DNA from: a virus
DNA length: 60,997 nucleotides
Strand: one strand, 5' to 3'
IMG/VR virus record: IMGVR_UViG_3300031565_011186
Location: 1-60,997 of that record
This document shows positions 7,774 through 16,567 of this stretch, piece after piece. Below the pieces are notes generated by a model. The model saw only the letters and a list, made by a program, of their open reading frames with translations. It ran no database searches and was not told the DNA's origin. The first letter of the stretch is position 1; each line of letters opens with the position of its first letter. A program made the position numbers and the translations under genes.

Positions 7774-8608
7774 GCGCCCGCCGGCGAAGAACCTGCCCGT
7801 GTTGGCGCTGCCGTTCCGTGGCAGTGTCGACGTCGTCGTGAGCATCCAGGTCGAGGTCAGCCGGCTGGGGCCCTGCCTCGAAGCCCTGCGCGCTGAGTTG
7901 CCGGCCTCAGCGACGATCACCGTAGCGGACTCCGTGCGCGAGACACTCCCTGACGCCGGCAAGCGCCACGAGGAGATCGCCCTGGTCTCGCGCCGGTTCG
8001 AGGCCCACGTCATTCGCAACGCCCGCGGTCAGTGGGACGCCCGCAACCGCGCCGCCAGCGCCGGTCAGGCGCCGCTCCTCTTCTTCCTCGATGGCGACGC
8101 CGTCCTGGCGCACGGCGCCTGGGCCAAGGTCAGCGACCACATGGGGCGGGAGGACGTCGGCGTCCTCGGGGGCATGCTGCTCTGGGGCCTGAACCTCACC
8201 AAGCCCGAGATCAAAGAGGGCACGATCAAATACGCGGGCTTCGCCTTCGGGGCGCGTCTCATGCCCTACGCCCGCTTCCAGGGCTGGCTGCCTGACAACT
8301 CGAAGATCTACGCCCGCGATGACCTCCAGGCCGTGCCGGCCGCGATCATGGTGACGCGCCGGACGCTCTTCCGAAACCTGCATGGCTTCGACCCCGCCGA
8401 CAACTTCAAGGGGCTCTGTTACGCTGACGCGCACTACTGCGTGCGGGCCCGCGCCAATGGGCTCCTGGTCGCGTTTGAGCCGACGCTCTTCGCGGTCACG
8501 GCCCGCGAGCCGTTCGCCGTCGACGGGCAGGAACTGCGCGCCGGCGGCCAGGTGCTTCAGGCCATATCGCGTCACCTCTGCCAGTTCGACGAGTACCGCC
8601 TCCTCTGA
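7721..8608 (+). CDS. GT2-like glycosyltransferase
   Basis: 295 aa. Start chosen at the ATG at 7721, 6 nt after GAGGAGG at 7708-7714. GT-A features: VDVVVSIQVEVSRLGPCLEA, the NRAASAGQAPLLFFLDGDAV segment with a DGD metal site, and FDPADNFKGLCYADAHYCVR as a likely acceptor-side ED motif. A basic N terminus of about 25 residues precedes the fold. Divergent but recognisable. Last gene of the glycan block; the next gene is a head-tail protein. Confidence 0.75.
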   Translation: MGSSATRRNRRRADRASKRPPAKNLPVLALPFRGSVDVVVSIQVEVSRLGPCLEALRAELPASATITVADSVRETLPDAGKRHEEIALVSRRFEAHVIRNARGQWDARNRAASAGQAPLLFFLDGDAVLAHGAWAKVSDHMGREDVGVLGGMLLWGLNLTKPEIKEGTIKYAGFAFGARLMPYARFQGWLPDNSKIYARDDLQAVPAAIMVTRRTLFRNLHGFDPADNFKGLCYADAHYCVRARANGLLVAFEPTLFAVTAREPFAVDGQELRAGGQVLQAISRHLCQFDEYRLL

Positions 8609-8634
8609 CCGGCGGGAACGTCAGGCCTGAGCCG

Positions 8635-8653
8635 GTCGACCATATCAGGTGAA
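8635..8653 (+). promoter_or_regulatory. Late-box-like sequence before connector gene
   Basis: GTCGACCATATCAGGTGAA resembles the GTCGACCATTAGAGTGA box found at 10671 and 50337, with the second half shifted by one base. It lies in the 56-bp gap before the first head-tail gene. The match is imperfect, so this is a weaker member of the set. Confidence 0.4.
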
Positions 8654-8664
8654 GGGAGAGCCCC

Positions 8665-9381
8665 ATGAGCGAGCCCGACGCCGCCACCATTGACGCCCTC
8701 GAACTCGAGATGAACGCCATCGGTTTCCTGACCGGAACCGTCGCGGCCCTCGACGACGTCGCCTACAAGATGGCCTGGCAGGTCGCCGAGGACTACCTGG
8801 GCACGAACCTCATCACCGGCACCGTCGCGGCCGAGCGCCACATCTTCCCTCAGGGCTGGCTCGATTTTGACCTCAACTTCCGCTTCCTGCAGTTGGACAA
8901 GACATACCTCGTCAGCGTCACGACCGCGACCGTCGTGCATGACCTGGGCAGTTGCGACTGCGACACCGACGACGTCAGCGCCTGCGTCCTGGCCTACGAC
9001 CTGCGCCAGTCGACCGTCGAGGTGCGCGCCAGCAGCGGCGCCATCTCGGCCGGTTGCACATGTCTGCTGGATCTGAAGCCCGCTTGGGTCGACGTGACCT
9101 ACGTCGCGGGCATCTGGGCCTGCCTCGCGGACATCCCCGCCACGGTGAAGGTCGCGCTGGCCATCCTGGCGAAGGAGTTCCAGGCGCTCGGCGCCTCGGG
9201 CGGCGCCACGGTGAGCGCTTCCTTCGTCACGGAGTGGCAGAGCATGGACTACCAGGAACGGCTCAATCTCACCACGACCGTCCTGGGGTCGAGTCCCCAG
9301 GCCAACATGGCGGCAAGACTGCTGCGGGGCTACAGGGTGACGCGCATGGTGGGGTTCCGCGGTCGGCCGGCCGTCGACTGA
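8665..9381 (+). CDS. Putative head-tail connector (gp6-like)
   Basis: 238 aa. Position (first gene before head-closure and tail genes) and the pattern WVDVTYVAGIW...IPATVKVALAILAKEFQ, common in gp6-type connector adaptors, point to a ring bound under the portal. Four Cys cluster at SCDCDTDDVSAC and GCTCLL, which is odd for this family and could form disulfides or bind metal in the virion. SD GGGAGAG is 5 nt upstream. Family assignment is by context and pattern. Confidence 0.55.
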   Translation: MSEPDAATIDALELEMNAIGFLTGTVAALDDVAYKMAWQVAEDYLGTNLITGTVAAERHIFPQGWLDFDLNFRFLQLDKTYLVSVTTATVVHDLGSCDCDTDDVSACVLAYDLRQSTVEVRASSGAISAGCTCLLDLKPAWVDVTYVAGIWACLADIPATVKVALAILAKEFQALGASGGATVSASFVTEWQSMDYQERLNLTTTVLGSSPQANMAARLLRGYRVTRMVGFRGRPAVD

Positions 9382-9391
9382 TCGTTTTTTG
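9361..9391 (+). terminator. Weak candidate terminator
   Basis: A GC-rich imperfect inverted repeat (GTCGGCC...GGCCGTCGAC) is followed by six T at 9385-9390. The stem is bulged with almost no loop, so confidence is low. The 86-bp gap also holds an AT-rich stretch (GTTAACAATATTGG) unlike the surrounding DNA and a CATAAT hexamer near 9444. Confidence 0.25.
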
Positions 9392-9467
9392 GTTAACAAT
9401 ATTGGCCGAAAAGTGCAGCGTACTTAACAGGTCAGACCCCGCCATAATGCGGCGGTAAAGTGAGCAG

Positions 9468-9836
9468 ATGCAGGGCCTCGTCGTCATCGTCGATATCTAC
9501 GAGCAGCAGCACGCGGCCGATGACAGCGTCGGCGGGGCGGTGCGCACGGACGCGCTCCGCTACGCTGGCGTCCAGGCGCGGATCGCCAACGACCGGCCGT
9601 CTTCAGACGTCCGCATACAGGGAATCAAGCTGCCCAGAACCGTCCGGATCATCCTCTTCCCTGACGCCTACGGTGCCGTCCAGGCGGAAGACATCGTCGT
9701 GCCGCGAGACGGGCCGTGGGCCAACCAGCGGCTGAAGGTGACGGGTGTGCAGCGCTCCAGTCTCGGCGCCGGCGACCCACGCTCCCACATCCAGTTGACC
9801 GCGATCCACACGGACTACGCGCCAGGGGTGCCCTGA
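9468..9836 (+). CDS. Putative head closure / head-tail adaptor protein, 122 aa
   Basis: Size, position and beta-rich character (VRIQGIKLPRTVRIILFPDAYG, RLKVTGVQRSS) fit the SPP1 gp16-like head-closure family that stops DNA leaking and receives the tail. The stop overlaps the next ATG by one base (TGATG). Assignment rests mainly on gene order. Confidence 0.5.
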   Translation: MQGLVVIVDIYEQQHAADDSVGGAVRTDALRYAGVQARIANDRPSSDVRIQGIKLPRTVRIILFPDAYGAVQAEDIVVPRDGPWANQRLKVTGVQRSSLGAGDPRSHIQLTAIHTDYAPGVP

Positions 9837-10240
9837 TGCCGGTCGAATACAAGAGTCACCTGAGGGGCAAGGCCGGACGCCTGGACATGCGCGTCCGGCT
9901 GGTGATGCAACTGGCCGGCCTCGTCCTGGCGGAGCAGATCCAGGTCTTCGCCCCGCTGCAATACGGGCACCTCACCCGCGGCATCAAGGCGGGCACGCCC
10001 ACCATCCAGGGCGGCCGGATCATCGAGACGCTCTACTCGCAGCAAGGCTACTGGAAGTTCCTCGAGTTGCCCCTGTATACGAAGGGCAGGCACTTGGGGC
10101 CGAAGTCCGTCGCGAAGGGTGCCAAGATGCCCTTCATCAAGCCAGCCTTCCGCGCCAAGAAGAAGGAGCTCCGGAAGCTCATCCGCGACGGGTTCCGCGC
10201 GGCGCTGAAGGATATCTCAGTGCCGAGGACGGCCAGATGA
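9836..10240 (+). CDS. HK97 gp10-like tail completion/neck protein, 134 aa
   Basis: The middle and end match the gp10 family: APLQYGHLTRGIKAGTP resembles the usual 'P-x-T-G-L-R-x-S' stretch, YWKFLELPLYTK the 'Y-x-x-x-x-E-x-G' stretch, and KGAKMPFIKPAFRAKKKEL the 'x-P-F-L-x-P-A' stretch. These proteins sit at the neck and help join tail to head. Starts at 9836 overlapping the upstream stop; ends overlapping the next ATG by 4 nt. Confidence 0.7.
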   Translation: MPVEYKSHLRGKAGRLDMRVRLVMQLAGLVLAEQIQVFAPLQYGHLTRGIKAGTPTIQGGRIIETLYSQQGYWKFLELPLYTKGRHLGPKSVAKGAKMPFIKPAFRAKKKELRKLIRDGFRAALKDISVPRTAR

Positions 10241-10647
10241 TCACACCACGCCAGGCGCAGGCCTCGGTCATCGCCCTGCTGAAGGCTGACGCAGCGCTGG
10301 TCGCCGTCGTCGCGGCCGAGATCCGCGAGGCGGAGTGGCAGGGCACCGCCTTCGTCTACCCCGCCTGCCGCGTCGACGAGAGTGACCTGAGGCCCCAGGG
10401 CACGGGCGGCTGCGCCGAGGAGTGGACGGCCCTCACCGGCGCCATCCGCGTCTTCAGCAAGGAGGAGTCCTCGGGGCAATGCCTCGACCTGCTGGGTCTC
10501 GTTCAGACCGCGATCCAGCGCCGGCACCTGATCGGCCTCGGCTACACCAGCCTGGAGATCAAGGTCGACATGACCGTGCTGCCGTACCAGGAGGAAAGCA
10601 TCTGGCGCGGCGAGGTCACCTTCTACACGACCCTCATCCCCACCTAA
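10237..10647 (+). CDS. Tail terminator-like protein, 136 aa
   Basis: Gene order (after gp10-like, before tail tube) and fold-like pattern (helix AQASVIALLKADAALVAVV, then strands, ending with VTFYTTLIPT) fit tail terminator proteins that cap the tail tube. Contains two Cys (RVDES context and SGQCLDL). No direct catalytic motif expected. Confidence 0.6.
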   Translation: MITPRQAQASVIALLKADAALVAVVAAEIREAEWQGTAFVYPACRVDESDLRPQGTGGCAEEWTALTGAIRVFSKEESSGQCLDLLGLVQTAIQRRHLIGLGYTSLEIKVDMTVLPYQEESIWRGEVTFYTTLIPT

Positions 10648-10670
10648 GTCCTCAACGCCTCCCGCCGCCC

Positions 10671-10690
10671 GTCGACCATTAGAGTGACAG
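10671..10690 (+). promoter_or_regulatory. Candidate late promoter box before tail tube
   Basis: GTCGACCATTAGAGTGACAG lies in the 86-bp gap. Its first 17 bases are identical to the box at 50337 before the portal gene and its first 12 to the box at 54089 before the protease gene. A GCGGG/CCCGC hairpin at 10698-10713 and the SD GGGAGG follow. No TTGACA-like -35 is present, so a phage-specific polymerase factor is plausible. Confidence 0.6.
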
Positions 10691-10733
10691 CACATCCGCG
10701 GGCCCTGACCCGCCCAAAAGGGAGGCGAGAATT

Positions 10734-11372
10734 ATGCCAACTCTAGGAACGGGCACCAGCATCCCCGTCGGGCCGGAAAGTCCTGACGAGGACATCTACC
10801 TGGAGGGCGGGCCAGACATCTGGTATCAGGACTCCGATGCGCCAGAGGCCCACAACCCCGACAGCGACGGCTACTACTGGGGTATTTCGGGCTCCGCGGC
10901 CTACCCCCTGATCCCGCTCGGGTGCTACGACGACCTCCAACTCGTCGACACGCGGACGTCGACCGTCGTCACCTGCGCCTCCCTGGGCAACGTGGCCCAG
11001 ATGCAGCGCCGTGACGCCCTCGAAGTCCAGTTGACGGTGAAGTCGCTCATGCCCCTGGCCAACCTGACGCACCTCATCGGCGGCGGCGCCGTCGTGCATA
11101 ACGCCGCTGAGGAGACGGAGAAGATGGGCATCGGGGCGCTGCCGCAGAACGACTTCTATCACGTCTTCATGAGCCGCGTCTACGACGAGACGGTCGGCGA
11201 CTACGTCTCGATCACCCTGCACAAGGTGCAGTGGATCGAGGCGACGCCGCTGAAGATGGCCTACGGCGAGCCCTGGACTTATGCGATCCGCGGCATGGCG
11301 CTCGCGGACAGCAGCATGCCAGCGGCTCAGCGGTTCGCCACCTGGCTGCGGTACGACCCGAGCGCGCTCTAG
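10734..11372 (+). CDS. Major tail tube protein
   Basis: 212 aa, moderately acidic, beta-rich, immediately before the chaperone/tape measure genes. The C-terminal part (VSITLHKVQWIEATPLKMAYGEP) is typical of the tail-tube fold, in which strands stack into hexameric rings. It is the first gene after a late-type box and hairpin with a strong SD, which fits a highly expressed virion protein. Confidence 0.7.
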   Translation: MPTLGTGTSIPVGPESPDEDIYLEGGPDIWYQDSDAPEAHNPDSDGYYWGISGSAAYPLIPLGCYDDLQLVDTRTSTVVTCASLGNVAQMQRRDALEVQLTVKSLMPLANLTHLIGGGAVVHNAAEETEKMGIGALPQNDFYHVFMSRVYDETVGDYVSITLHKVQWIEATPLKMAYGEPWTYAIRGMALADSSMPAAQRFATWLRYDPSAL

Positions 11373-11384
11373 TCGGGAGGCCGC

Positions 11385-12047
11385 TTGAGGCGGCAACTGG
11401 TCGACTATCTGGAGGCCCTAAGCCTTCGCGATGCGACCGCCGAGATCACACTCGGCGGTCGTGTCTTCGCCGTCAGGCGCGGGCGCCTGGGCGACCACTA
11501 TCGCCTGGCCGCTTTGTCTGTCGGCCTGAAACTGCCGGCCGGCGCCGCCGGCTACGTTGCCCAAGCCAGCGGCCTCGACCTCCCCGAACTCTCGCCGACC
11601 GCCGGCGAGATCGCCGAGGCCTTCTGCACCCTCCATGACCTCAACGCCTTTCGCGGCACGTTGCCCGTACAGTGGTCAACGGCGCCCGAGGCGAACGACC
11701 GTCCCGAGGACTATCCTCACCGCGCCCTGAGCAGCCTGGTGGCCAACCTCGCGCGCGCTTATGGCTGGACGGCCGACCATATCCTTGAGAGGGTCGGGCC
11801 CGAGGAGGCGGTCTGCTACCTGCAGGAAGCGGTCGTCGCCGAGCATGCTGAGCGCGGTTTCTTGTGGGAGATCGCCGACCTGCGCGACCGGAATCACCGA
11901 CATATCAACTACCCGCCACTGCCCTGGGCGAAATTGCAGCGGCGGCGCGGCCGGCCAGCCGGCCCATTGCCAGAGAAGTTCCGCCCACAGGGCCTTCAGT
12001 TCACCCTGCCGGAACGCAAGAAGGGAAAGGGGATGCCCAATGTCTAA
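11385..12047 (+). CDS. Putative tail assembly protein (chaperone region), 220 aa
   Basis: TTG start at 11385, 4 nt after GGGAGG at 11375-11380. The N-terminal part (AEITLGGRVFAVRRGRLGDHYRLAAL) looks like chaperones that coat the tape measure. The end is basic (KLQRRRGRPAG, LPERKKGKGMPNV). Near the stop, GGGAAAG at 12023-12029 lies in the G-GGA-AAG phase used by lambda gene G for -1 frameshifting, but here the -1 frame ends after about 20 codons. It overlaps the next gene by 8 nt. Confidence 0.55.
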   Translation: MRRQLVDYLEALSLRDATAEITLGGRVFAVRRGRLGDHYRLAALSVGLKLPAGAAGYVAQASGLDLPELSPTAGEIAEAFCTLHDLNAFRGTLPVQWSTAPEANDRPEDYPHRALSSLVANLARAYGWTADHILERVGPEEAVCYLQEAVVAEHAERGFLWEIADLRDRNHRHINYPPLPWAKLQRRRGRPAGPLPEKFRPQGLQFTLPERKKGKGMPNV

Positions 12048-12567
12048 GGTCACTGTCGCGGGTACCGATCACGAGGTGCCGCCCCTGAACGGCGTGGCCG
12101 GTCTGGAGGCGGCGCAGATGCTGATCCCTCACCTGGTGGTGGCGCAGGGCGCTATCGACCGCCTGGCCGTCATCGCCGCCACAGCGCCCGTCGATGAGGC
12201 GGGGAACGTCCAGTTGGGCCAGGTGCAGATCCAGGGCGCGCTCTCGGCTGCAGCCGGTATCGGCGAGGCCATGCTGCCGCTGCTGAAGCCGGACGACTTC
12301 GTTCACCTGACGTCGCTGTTGACGTCCGTGCCGGAGGAGGAACTCCGCAAGGCGACGCTCGGCGAGCTCCTGGACGCCGCTGCGGTCGGTCTGGTGAACG
12401 CCGACATCCGCTCCATCATGGGCGCGACGGGCAAGATCTATCAGGAGATTCTCAGGGGCAGCCGCAACGCGGCACCGGCACCACAGCCCTCCGAGGCCAA
12501 GCAGTTGCAGGAGGAAGCGCAAACCGAGTTCGCCGAGCGGCCGCCCGAGGCTCCGCCCGAGGAGTAA
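12040..12567 (+). CDS. Putative tail assembly chaperone, 175 aa
   Basis: Located directly before the tape measure gene, as tail chaperones are. Helical middle (FVHLTSLLTSVPEEELRKATLGELLDAAAVG) and an acidic Pro/Glu-rich C terminus (EEAQTEFAERPPEAPPEE). The ATG overlaps the previous gene's end by 8 nt. Its reading frame stays open upstream to about 11761, so a +1 or -2 shift could produce a fusion. Confidence 0.55.
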   Translation: MSKVTVAGTDHEVPPLNGVAGLEAAQMLIPHLVVAQGAIDRLAVIAATAPVDEAGNVQLGQVQIQGALSAAAGIGEAMLPLLKPDDFVHLTSLLTSVPEEELRKATLGELLDAAAVGLVNADIRSIMGATGKIYQEILRGSRNAAPAPQPSEAKQLQEEAQTEFAERPPEAPPEE

Positions 12568-12570
12568 CGC

Positions 12571-15500
12571 ATGGTCTCTCCAGTCGGAGGAGGCAGCGCA
12601 GTCGACGAGGCGATCTTCCGCCTCGTCGCTGACACCCGCGGCTTCATCACCAGCGTCCAGAGCGCGGGGCAGCAGGCGGCAGGCCAACTGAGGCAGGTCG
12701 ACGCCGCTGCCGAGAAGAACGTCAGCACCGTCGGCAAGATCGGCTCGCAGTTCACCAGGATGGTGGGCCTGGCTGCGGCCGCAGCCGCGGCCTTCGCCGC
12801 CGTCAAGTTCGGTACGGGCGCCGAGCAGTACGAGGCGACGCTCTCGCGCATCTGGGCCCTGACGTCCCTGACCACAGACGAAGTTAACCGGATGGGCAGG
12901 GAGATCGTCGAAATGGCCCCCGAGATGGGCAAGGGCCCGAACGAACTCGCCGAGGGCTTCTACTTCGCCGCCTCGACGATCGACGACGCTGATAAGGCCC
13001 TGGCCGTCCTCACCGCCAGCGCGAAGGCCTCCTCCGTTGGCCTGGGCGACACCAAGACCGTCGTGGACGCGCTGACCAGCGCGATGAACGCCTACAACCT
13101 CGGGGCAGACGACGCTGCGCGCGTGACGGACATCCTGCTCAACACGGTCAAATACGGCAAGATGGAGCCTGCGGATCTGGCGCAGTCGCTCGGCCGCGTC
13201 CTGCCGGTCGCCTCCGCGCTGAAGCTCGAGCTCGAAGACCTCGGCGCCTCCCTGGCCGTCCTGTCGAACGTCGGTCTCAGCACCGAGGAGGCCGTCACGG
13301 CCGTGCGGCAAGTCCTCGTCACTCTCATTAAGCCGACAAAGCAGGCAAACGACCTTCTCAAGAGCGTGGGGCTGGACGTGGGCGACCTCCGCGACAGCCT
13401 CGGCACAACGGGGCTCCTGCCGACGCTGAACATGATCATCGACGCGACCGAGGGCAACGTCGACGCCCTCAGTGAGATCTTCCCCAACATCCGAGCCCTC
13501 ATCGGCGTCCTGGGAACGGCCGGCGTCCAGGGCGAGCGCTACGGCGAGATCCTTGAAGGCATTCGGAACGGGATGGGCGCGACCGACATAGCCTTCGAGC
13601 ACCACACGCACACGCTCGAGTACGCCCAGCAGCGTCTGCGCGCTACCATCGAGGCGGGCGCCTACAAGATCCTGCTCACGACGCTGCCAGCGATCTCCGC
13701 CGCGCTGAGTGATACGACCCATGCGTTCGAGACGTTGGAGCCCGCCCTCTCGCCCGTCGGCAGCAGTCTGAAGGTCATCGCCGACGTCCTGAACGCGCTC
13801 AAACCGATCCTCGTCATCCTGACGGCCCTCTGGGCCGCGCATCGCATCCAGATGCTCTTAGTCGCCTCCGCTACCTGGCAGGCCGCTGCCGCCAACATGG
13901 CCATGCTGACGGGCGGGCCCTCGCGGGCCCTGGCGTCCGCGACGATGGGCCTCGCTGCCGGTACCGTCGCGCTGGCGACATCCTGGGTCGGCGTCGCCAT
14001 CGCCATCGGGGCGACGGACATCGCCCTGCGGAAGATGACCGGCAGCGGTCTCCTCTCCTGGCTGACCGGCGCGGCCCAGGCGCAGCGGCGATACGCCGAA
14101 TCGCTCCGCGAGACGGGCGACGCCCAGCAGCGCATGAACGACCTTGTCAAGGAAGGCATGACGGCCCAGCAGGCGCAGACCAAGGAGTTCGAGAGGCTGG
14201 CCGCTCGGGCGAAGGAGGTCGTGGAGCGCAACCTCCCGCCCTCGGGGCCGTTCATCCCCTCCCCGACGTTCGACATCAAGGAGCCCCTCTTCGGACTGCT
14301 GAGAACCAGGCGCAGCGAGGCGCAAAAAGAAGCGGTCTCCGACCTGAAGGCGCTGCACGAGCAGGTCATGAAGCTCAATCCGTCCTATCAGCAACTGCGG
14401 GACTTCACTGCGGGCAGCGACGCCATGACGAAGCTCTTCGCCGATGACCTTGACCGGCTCAAGGAGGCCTTCGACGCCGTCGCCCTCCAGCAGGAGGTCG
14501 ACCACATCAAGGACATGGCCGACGCCATGAGGGACGCCGCCGAGGGTACAGTCGAGCTCGTCGACGCGGCGAAGACACTGAAGGAGCAATACTCGGCCCT
14601 GGACGCCGCGATCTCGCTGGCCGGCGACACGCTCAAGGGCCAGGAGGCCACGACCCTGGCCTACCTGAAGCTCCAACAAAGCAACCTGGAGCGCCAGAAG
14701 AATCTCGCGCCCGTGGGCACCTGGACGTCCGACCAGGAGAAGCAACTGCAGGCGACGAGCAAGGCGATCGAGAACGTCACCGCACAACTCGAAACCGGCA
14801 AGAACGCCCTCGCGCTGTACGGCTATTCGATGGTCACCTACCTGGGCGGCAACCTGGTCGACTCCGCGAACAAAGTCACCGAATTGGGCGACCGCTTCTC
14901 GCAGTTGCCGCCCGAAATCATCACGCTGATCAAGGCCGTGCTGCCCGAGATGCAGATGGCCCAGATGTACCTGTTCATGGAGGCCCTCCGCCGCGGGGCC
15001 ACCTTCAACGTCGCGATCAAGGTCTCCTCGGCGGGGACGGAGAGCAACCTGAAGGCCTGGGCCGAGTCGTGGGACAGGATGAGCAGTCGACAGCAGGCCT
15101 ACGTCAAGGGGAAGCTCGCCATCACCGGCCCGAACGACCCGACAATACAGGAGCTCTACGACCTCAGCCAGGCCGTCAACGCCTTCGATGAGAGCGTCAA
15201 CGCCCTCTTGCCCACGGTCACGGGCTCCGGTGCCGCGGCCGCCAAGGGGATGAGCGAGGCCGAGAAGGGCCTGCGGGCCCTCCAGGCGGCCTTCAAGGCT
15301 TCCGGCATGACCGCGCTCGAGTGGGCCTTCGTGATGAAGATCGTGCAGCAGGCGGCGAAGGACTTTAACCTGTCGGGCGAGCAGATGGTCGAGATCCTGC
15401 GCCTCAGCGGCCTCTCGGCCATGGAGTTCGCCCAGCGCCTCTGGGCCCTGACCGTCCTGGAGCAGGTCAAGCGGGATGCGACCGAGGCGGCCGATGCCGT

Positions 15501-16197
15501 CGACGGTCTCTATGACGCCTTCAGCAAACTCTACGGGCAGCCCACCAGGGAGGAGGCCGCCCTGAAGCTCACACTGGCGGACTTGAAACTGAGGCGGGAG
15601 GAATCGCTGCAGTACGCCGGAGCGAACAAGGGCAGCGTCGCGGCCTACGTCAGGGAACTGGACAAGCAGATCGCTCAGATCGAGGACGACCTCGAACTCC
15701 GGCGCCTGCACCAGGACGTCGCGCGGGCCGAGTTGGACGTCTCCAACCAGGTGCTCCTCAATGACCAGCAGCAGTTGACCGTCACGGGCTGGCTCATCAC
15801 CGCGATGGGCGGCGCCTCGGCCAGCGCCGCAGCCCTGGGCACGACCGCCTTCGCCTCATCGATCCGACTGCAGCAGTGGACGCGGGATCTCGGTAACTGG
15901 ATGGAGGCCATCGGGGCCACGAGGCCGGAGGGCTTCCAGGGCGGCGGCATCATCCCAGGGCCCCGCGGCGCGCCGATCTTGATCCTCGCACACGGCCAGG
16001 AGGTCATGCTGACGCCTGACCAGTATGCGGAACTGCGGGGCGGTTACGGCTTCAACATGCCCATCAGCATCACGGCCCAGGGCGCCGACTTCGATATGAT
16101 CCGGCGCGCGGCGCATGAGGCCGTCGAGGCCGCTCTCCAGGGATCGCGGGCCCGCTGGTATCGGGCCGGCGCGAGCCTGAGCGGCTCCATCGGATAG
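12571..16197 (+). CDS. Tail tape measure protein (TP901-like)
   Basis: 1208 aa. The conserved phage tape measure core covers about residues 70-330 (EGFYFAASTIDDADKALAVL, SSVGLGDTKTVVDALTSAMN). Hydrophobic helical stretches lie around 405-490. Long helical segments follow, then a C-terminal GFQGGGIIPGPRGAPILI motif typical of these proteins. At roughly 0.15 nm per residue the tail would be near 180 nm. The protein sets tail length and helps DNA entry. The ATG is 4 nt after the chaperone stop. Confidence 0.9.
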   Translation: MVSPVGGGSAVDEAIFRLVADTRGFITSVQSAGQQAAGQLRQVDAAAEKNVSTVGKIGSQFTRMVGLAAAAAAAFAAVKFGTGAEQYEATLSRIWALTSLTTDEVNRMGREIVEMAPEMGKGPNELAEGFYFAASTIDDADKALAVLTASAKASSVGLGDTKTVVDALTSAMNAYNLGADDAARVTDILLNTVKYGKMEPADLAQSLGRVLPVASALKLELEDLGASLAVLSNVGLSTEEAVTAVRQVLVTLIKPTKQANDLLKSVGLDVGDLRDSLGTTGLLPTLNMIIDATEGNVDALSEIFPNIRALIGVLGTAGVQGERYGEILEGIRNGMGATDIAFEHHTHTLEYAQQRLRATIEAGAYKILLTTLPAISAALSDTTHAFETLEPALSPVGSSLKVIADVLNALKPILVILTALWAAHRIQMLLVASATWQAAAANMAMLTGGPSRALASATMGLAAGTVALATSWVGVAIAIGATDIALRKMTGSGLLSWLTGAAQAQRRYAESLRETGDAQQRMNDLVKEGMTAQQAQTKEFERLAARAKEVVERNLPPSGPFIPSPTFDIKEPLFGLLRTRRSEAQKEAVSDLKALHEQVMKLNPSYQQLRDFTAGSDAMTKLFADDLDRLKEAFDAVALQQEVDHIKDMADAMRDAAEGTVELVDAAKTLKEQYSALDAAISLAGDTLKGQEATTLAYLKLQQSNLERQKNLAPVGTWTSDQEKQLQATSKAIENVTAQLETGKNALALYGYSMVTYLGGNLVDSANKVTELGDRFSQLPPEIITLIKAVLPEMQMAQMYLFMEALRRGATFNVAIKVSSAGTESNLKAWAESWDRMSSRQQAYVKGKLAITGPNDPTIQELYDLSQAVNAFDESVNALLPTVTGSGAAAAKGMSEAEKGLRALQAAFKASGMTALEWAFVMKIVQQAAKDFNLSGEQMVEILRLSGLSAMEFAQRLWALTVLEQVKRDATEAADAVDGLYDAFSKLYGQPTREEAALKLTLADLKLRREESLQYAGANKGSVAAYVRELDKQIAQIEDDLELRRLHQDVARAELDVSNQVLLNDQQQLTVTGWLITAMGGASASAAALGTTAFASSIRLQQWTRDLGNWMEAIGATRPEGFQGGGIIPGPRGAPILILAHGQEVMLTPDQYAELRGGYGFNMPISITAQGADFDMIRRAAHEAVEAALQGSRARWYRAGASLSGSIG

Positions 16198-16207
16198 GAG
16201 GCGCACA

Positions 16208-16567
16208 GTGGCAGGTTTCAGCACCTTCACTTTCACAGGAGACGAGGGCGTCATCGCCGGAACAGACTCCGGCTGGGTGCCGGAGCCGAGCGTCCGACGG
16301 GGCAAGAACCTCGGGGCGATTCGTGACTCCCTGCTGGTCATGAACGTCGGCTCGATGATGCGCTCCTTCACCGTCTACCTGACGCCCGCGCGGTTGACCG
16401 TTCTGCAGGCGCTGCAGAATACCGTCGCGACCTTCACTGACTGGTTTGCCACGCCGGTCAGCCGCACGGCCTTCCTGCTAAGTGCCGTGCCGACTGACGT
16501 GTCGATGCCAGGCCTGGGCGTGGCGGGCGAGTTGCTACAGGTGAGGGTGACGCTGATCTCGCAATGA
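16208..16567 (+). CDS. Small tail protein after tape measure, 119 aa
   Basis: GTG start with GGAGG at 16197-16201. Beta-rich (FSTFTFTGDEGVIAG, VRVTLISQ). It occupies the position of distal-tail or tail-tip assembly proteins but is shorter than a full Dit. The stop overlaps the tail-tip gene by 4 nt. Confidence 0.5.
   Translation: MAGFSTFTFTGDEGVIAGTDSGWVPEPSVRRGKNLGAIRDSLLVMNVGSMMRSFTVYLTPARLTVLQALQNTVATFTDWFATPVSRTAFLLSAVPTDVSMPGLGVAGELLQVRVTLISQ

Noticed and set aside
9361-9391. Hairpin and T-run after the connector gene as a firm terminator
   Set aside because: The inverted repeat is bulged with almost no loop; kept only at low confidence.
12001-15711. Two long minus-strand open frames opposite the tape measure gene
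   Set aside because: Same GC artefact; composition is Leu/Arg/Gly-rich noise and no start signal fits.
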